Source of the DNA: CAZUGH01 sp964619785
GTDB taxonomy: Bacteria > Bacillota > Clostridia > Lachnospirales > Lachnospiraceae
Reading direction: 5' to 3'
Length of the DNA stretch: 24,188 nucleotides
NCBI GenBank assembly: GCA_964619785.1
Contig: CAZUGH010000023.1
Location: 1-24,188 of the forward strand
The position numbers and the translations under genes were made by a program. Shown here piece by piece: positions 21,480 to 24,188 of the stretch. Every line of letters starts with the position of its first letter. Positions within the stretch are counted from its first letter, which is position 1. Under the pieces are notes generated by a model, which was given only the letters and a program-made list of their open reading frames with translations, had not been told where the DNA came from and did not search any database.

Positions 21480-22838
21480 ATGAAGAAACATGAAATATAT
21501 CAAGGTACAGTTAATGAACTTCGTTTTCCCAATAAAGGAATTGTAAGTGTGGAGGGAGAAGAAGCTAATGTACTTGTGAAAAATACATTACCAGGTCAAA
21601 AGATTGAATTTGCACTGACGAAGAATCGAGAGAATAAAAAGGAAGGCTTGTTACGTCAAGTAATTAGTCAGGCAGCGATTGAGACAGAGAACCCTCCCTG
21701 CCCACATTTTGTAGATTGTGGTGGATGTGCTTATCAGACATTGACTTATGATGCTCAAAAGATATTGAAATTAAATCAGGTACAGGCACTTTTTCCAGAG
21801 GTTTGTCCAGATTTTCCTCTGTCTTCTTGCGAAGCTAGTCCAAATCCATGGCAATATCGCAACAAGATGGAATTTTCCTTTGGCGATATGGAAAAGGATG
21901 GAGAGCTGACACTAGGACTTCATAAGAGAGGAAGCTTTTATGATATTGTGCCAGTTTCAGAGTGTAAGATAGTAGATGAAGATTATCGTAAGATACTGAA
22001 AGTGACAAATGATTATTTCATTCATGAGAAAGTTCCGTATCTTCACAAACGTTCCCATGAAGGTTATTTGCGTCATCTGATGGTTCGGCGGGGCGAGTGC
22101 ACGGGAGAAATGCTGATTTGTTTGGTGACTACATCGCAGATGACGATAGACTTGACTCCTTGGGTTGAAGCAATCAAAAATGCAGGATGCAAAGGAGCAA
22201 TTACGGGAATTCTTCATATCATTAATGACAGTTTGGCTGATGTTGTCCAATCCGATGAGACACGAATTTTGTACGGTAAGGATTATTTCTATGAAGAATT
22301 GCTTGGATTGAAATTTAAAATCACTCCATTTTCCTTCTTTCAGACGAATTCAAAGGGCGCAGAAGTTCTGTATGAGAAAGCACGTGAGTATATTGGTGAT
22401 ATCGATGACAAGGTAATCTTTGATTTGTATAGTGGGACAGGGACAATTGCGCAAGTACTTGCGCCAGTTGCTAAGAAGGTAATCGGTGTTGAAATTGTTG
22501 AAGAGGCAGTGGTGGCAGCAAAGGAAAATGCCGCGCTGAACAATTTGACGAATTGTGAGTTCTTGGCAGGTGATGTTCTGAAAGTGATTGATGAGATTAA
22601 GGATAAGCCTGATTTTATTGTATTAGACCCACCAAGAGAGGGAATACATCCGAAGGCATTACCTAAGATTATCCATTATGGGGTGGAGAGAATTGTGTAC
22701 ATTTCATGTAAACCTACGAGCCTGGCTCGAGATTTAGGTGCGTTTTTAGAAGCAGGGTATCACGTTGTGAAGGCAGATTGTGTTGATATGTTTCCGTGGA
22801 CGAGAGGAATCGAGACCGTAGTGCTCTTGTCGAAGTAA
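21480..22838 (+). CDS. rlmD: 23S rRNA (uracil-5-)-methyltransferase, RlmD/RumA type
   Basis: RlmD-type enzymes methylate a uracil of 23S rRNA at C5 using SAM. The 452-residue protein has an N-terminal TRAM-like RNA-binding domain. Iron-sulfur cysteines follow (Cys74, Cys80, Cys83 in CPHFVDCGGC, and a later Cys in SECKIVD). The SAM-binding motif is FDLYSGTGTIAQ, then DPPREGIHP, and the catalytic Cys in YISCKPTSLARDL. ATG 21480 has a GGAG 7 nt upstream. Firmicutes often have two or three paralogues of this family (RlmCD, TrmA-like), so the exact target uracil is uncertain. It stands as a single gene with its own promoter. Confidence 0.93.
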   Translation: MKKHEIYQGTVNELRFPNKGIVSVEGEEANVLVKNTLPGQKIEFALTKNRENKKEGLLRQVISQAAIETENPPCPHFVDCGGCAYQTLTYDAQKILKLNQVQALFPEVCPDFPLSSCEASPNPWQYRNKMEFSFGDMEKDGELTLGLHKRGSFYDIVPVSECKIVDEDYRKILKVTNDYFIHEKVPYLHKRSHEGYLRHLMVRRGECTGEMLICLVTTSQMTIDLTPWVEAIKNAGCKGAITGILHIINDSLADVVQSDETRILYGKDYFYEELLGLKFKITPFSFFQTNSKGAEVLYEKAREYIGDIDDKVIFDLYSGTGTIAQVLAPVAKKVIGVEIVEEAVVAAKENAALNNLTNCEFLAGDVLKVIDEIKDKPDFIVLDPPREGIHPKALPKIIHYGVERIVYISCKPTSLARDLGAFLEAGYHVVKADCVDMFPWTRGIETVVLLSK

Positions 22839-22845
22839 CATATTG

Positions 22846-22875
22846 ACCACTTACTTTTGATTTCTTACCACTTAG
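22846..22875 (+). promoter_or_regulatory. LytTR-type direct-repeat binding site
   Basis: ACCACTTAC (22846-22854) and ACCACTTAG (22867-22875) are 9-bp direct repeats separated by 12 bp, period 21. This is the known architecture of AgrA/ComE-type LytTR sites. The second repeat ends 10 bp before the -35 of the LytTR gene promoter. Confidence 0.72.
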
Positions 22876-22885
22876 TGTTTTGCTA

Positions 22886-22914
22886 TTTACATTTGTTTTT
22901 ATTATGTATATGAT
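22886..22914 (+). promoter_or_regulatory. Promoter of the LytTR/LiaF-like gene pair
   Basis: TTTACA (22886-22891), 17 nt, TATGAT (22909-22914). A direct-repeat activator site lies just upstream. Confidence 0.8.
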
Positions 22915-22937
22915 GATTGTGCAAGGGAGGCAAAGGG

Positions 22938-23402
22938 ATGAAGATTAGGATTGACCTAGATGAGACCCTAGAGGAAGAGGAACTGGTGATTCATTGCAGG
23001 AGAATCAACGACCAGATTCAACAAATCCAACAAGCAGTCTCAGACATATGTGGCAGCTCCCGAAACTTAATCTTGTACAAAGAGGATAAAGAATTCTATG
23101 TGTCAATTGATCAGATTTTATTCTTTGAGACATCGGAAGATGGTATTAGGGCCCATACCGCAGAAGATGTGTTTCAGACGAAACATCGATTGTATGAATT
23201 AGAAGAGTTGCTACCAGGATGTTTTATGAGAGTGTCGAAGTCGACTATTCTCAATGTGGATCGAATTTATTCGATTACGAAGAATTTCACATCCACAAGT
23301 GTTGTGCAATTTGATGGCACAGTCAAGGAAGTATACGTATCAAGGTATTATTACAAAGCATTGAAAATCAAATTAGAAGAGAGGTATCATCATGAAAAAT
23401 AA
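22938..23402 (+). CDS. LytTR-family DNA-binding regulator
   Basis: This 154-residue protein has a charged, partly coiled N-terminal part (about 1-50) and a LytTR DNA-binding domain (about 55-150). The domain shows VSIDQILFFETSEDGIRAHT, LYELEELLPGCFMRVSKSTILNVDRI and the VSRYYYKALK end. It lacks a receiver domain, so it belongs to the stand-alone LytTR group often paired with a membrane protein. The start ATG 22938 has GGGAGG upstream. The direct repeats before its promoter suggest autoactivation. The following LiaF-like gene overlaps it by 11 nt. Confidence 0.92.
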   Translation: MKIRIDLDETLEEEELVIHCRRINDQIQQIQQAVSDICGSSRNLILYKEDKEFYVSIDQILFFETSEDGIRAHTAEDVFQTKHRLYELEELLPGCFMRVSKSTILNVDRIYSITKNFTSTSVVQFDGTVKEVYVSRYYYKALKIKLEERYHHEK

Positions 23403-24084
23403 AAATATATTTTGGGGGCTGTTTTTTGTCGCAGCCGCAGCATTGATTGTAGTAAATCAAATGGGTTACTTTGCAAGTGTAAATATGTTTGGAGTTGTGC
23501 TTTCGGTATTCTTAGGTTGTATTATGATTAGTAATATTGTGAAGCTGAGTTGGCCAGGGATTTTATTCCCAGCGGCATTCCTTTGTATTATTTATGCAGA
23601 ACCCCTTGGTATCGAAGCCATTACACCATGGACTGTTTTATTAGCAGCGTTACTAGGTAGTATAGGGTTATCGATGATTTTTCGTAAAAAACCAAGATGG
23701 CAAGAGAAACATCCTGAAATGAAATGGGCAGAAAATACAAGTAGTGTGAGCGGTGAGCATATCTACATCAAGAATCGATTTGGATCTTCTACTAAGTATG
23801 TAAAGTCACAGGATTTTTCAAAAGCAGAATTGTTTTGTTCTTTTGGAGAAAGCTCCATTTATTTTGATGAGGTACAGATTCAGGGTGAAACCGCTGAGAT
23901 ATTTGTAGATTCATCATTTGGCGAGACAACGATATATTTACCTAAGGAATGGCATGTTATCAATAATATTCATTTTTCATTTGCTGATGTAAAAGAGATG
24001 GGAAATTGTGCACATGAGGGTATTCCTAAGGTTATGCTAAGTGGAAGCGCAAGCTTTGGCGATGTGAAGATTGTATATATATAA
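23392..24084 (+). CDS. LiaF-like membrane protein
   Basis: This 230-residue protein has four transmembrane helices in its first 97 residues (about 7-22, 29-48, 52-67, 78-96). A soluble C-terminal domain contains repeated beta segments with SFGE/SFGD (CSFGESSIYF, SSFGETTIYL, ASFGDVKIVYI), as in LiaF/DUF2154 cell-envelope-stress proteins. LiaF inhibits the LiaSR system in Bacillus. Here no LiaSR is nearby, and the partner is instead a LytTR regulator encoded with an 11-nt overlap. AGAGAGG at 23378-23384 sets ATG 23392. It is likely the membrane regulator or sensor of the LytTR protein, by analogy with LytTR membrane pairs. Confidence 0.85.
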   Translation: MKNKNIFWGLFFVAAAALIVVNQMGYFASVNMFGVVLSVFLGCIMISNIVKLSWPGILFPAAFLCIIYAEPLGIEAITPWTVLLAALLGSIGLSMIFRKKPRWQEKHPEMKWAENTSSVSGEHIYIKNRFGSSTKYVKSQDFSKAELFCSFGESSIYFDEVQIQGETAEIFVDSSFGETTIYLPKEWHVINNIHFSFADVKEMGNCAHEGIPKVMLSGSASFGDVKIVYI

Positions 24085-24106
24085 ACTAACACAAGGACTC
24101 GGGAAG

Positions 24107-24136
24107 AAAGAACTGTATTTCGGTACAGTTCTTTTT
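24107..24136 (+). terminator. Rho-independent terminator after the LiaF-like gene
   Basis: AAAGAACTGTA (24107-24117) and TACAGTTCTTT (24124-24134) pair over 11 bp around a 6-nt loop, then more T. Confidence 0.93.
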
Positions 24137-24143
24137 GTGCAAT

Positions 24144-24188
24144 AAGCCGTCACGCAGCCATCGTGCTTGCGCGAATGGCTATGGGACG
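24144..24188. other. Imperfect GC-rich hairpin running off the window end
   Basis: AGCCAT (24156-24161) pairs with ATGGCT (24175-24180) around an inner hairpin CGTG-CTTG-CGCG. CGTC (24148-24151) pairs with GACG (24185-24188). The left side reads AAGCCGTC, so the structure is probably cut off by the window edge. It is more GC-rich than its surroundings. Terminator of a convergent gene or a dispersed repeat. Confidence 0.45.

Overview
The window looks like chromosomal DNA of a low-GC Gram-positive anaerobe, most likely Clostridia and probably Lachnospiraceae. The evidence is AT-rich sequence with strong AGGAGG-type ribosome binding sites, consensus TTGACA/TATAAT-type promoters, BIG2-domain surface proteins, a short clostridial peptide deformylase, a DUF1836 regulator, and LytTR and LiaF-like genes. 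I see no rRNA, tRNA, CRISPR array, insertion sequence or prophage. A run of exactly 100 N at 16185-16284 is an assembly gap inside an EAL-domain gene, so its true length is unknown.

Region 1 (1-1635) has the tail of a cysteine-rich protein, an ArsC/Spx-family thioredoxin-fold protein followed by a short deformylase-like protein, a terminator, and a DnaQ-like exonuclease that seems to have lost catalytic acidic residues. Region 2 (1640-7200) is a compact run: marR, citrate synthase, a BglG/LicT/GlcT-type antiterminator, its RNA target (RAT) overlapping a terminator, a soluble PTS EIIB-EIIA protein with no membrane EIIC, HPr and Enzyme I, then a terminator. It has the plan of Bacillus glcT-ptsGHI, but the transporter part of PtsG is missing, HPr has Arg at regulatory position 46, and the antiterminator lacks one PRD2 histidine. 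It could be a PTS phosphorelay kept for regulation.

Region 3 (7200-8925) is a secreted glycerophosphodiester phosphodiesterase-like protein behind three BIG2 domains. Region 4 (8940-14755) is the most unusual part: a PP2C phosphatase, a transmembrane Ser/Thr kinase with a TPR-like outer half, a small membrane/coiled-coil protein, and a membrane-anchored surface protein of about 1074 residues built from about nine Ig-like repeats. The genes are packed or overlapping behind one promoter, and look like a phospho-signalling and surface-protein module.

Region 5 (14760-16730) holds a small EAAK-repeat protein, a DegV lipid-binding protein with a palindrome over its promoter, and the EAL c-di-GMP phosphodiesterase gene broken by the gap. 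Region 6 (16735-24188) is mainly housekeeping and regulation: a small acidic membrane protein and pcrA on the minus strand, a PHP phosphoesterase and a YerC/TrpR-like regulator on plus, a DUF1836 regulator on minus with a palindrome in its promoter, the rRNA methyltransferase rlmD, and a LytTR regulator/LiaF-like pair behind a textbook-looking LytTR direct-repeat site. The window ends inside an imperfect hairpin.
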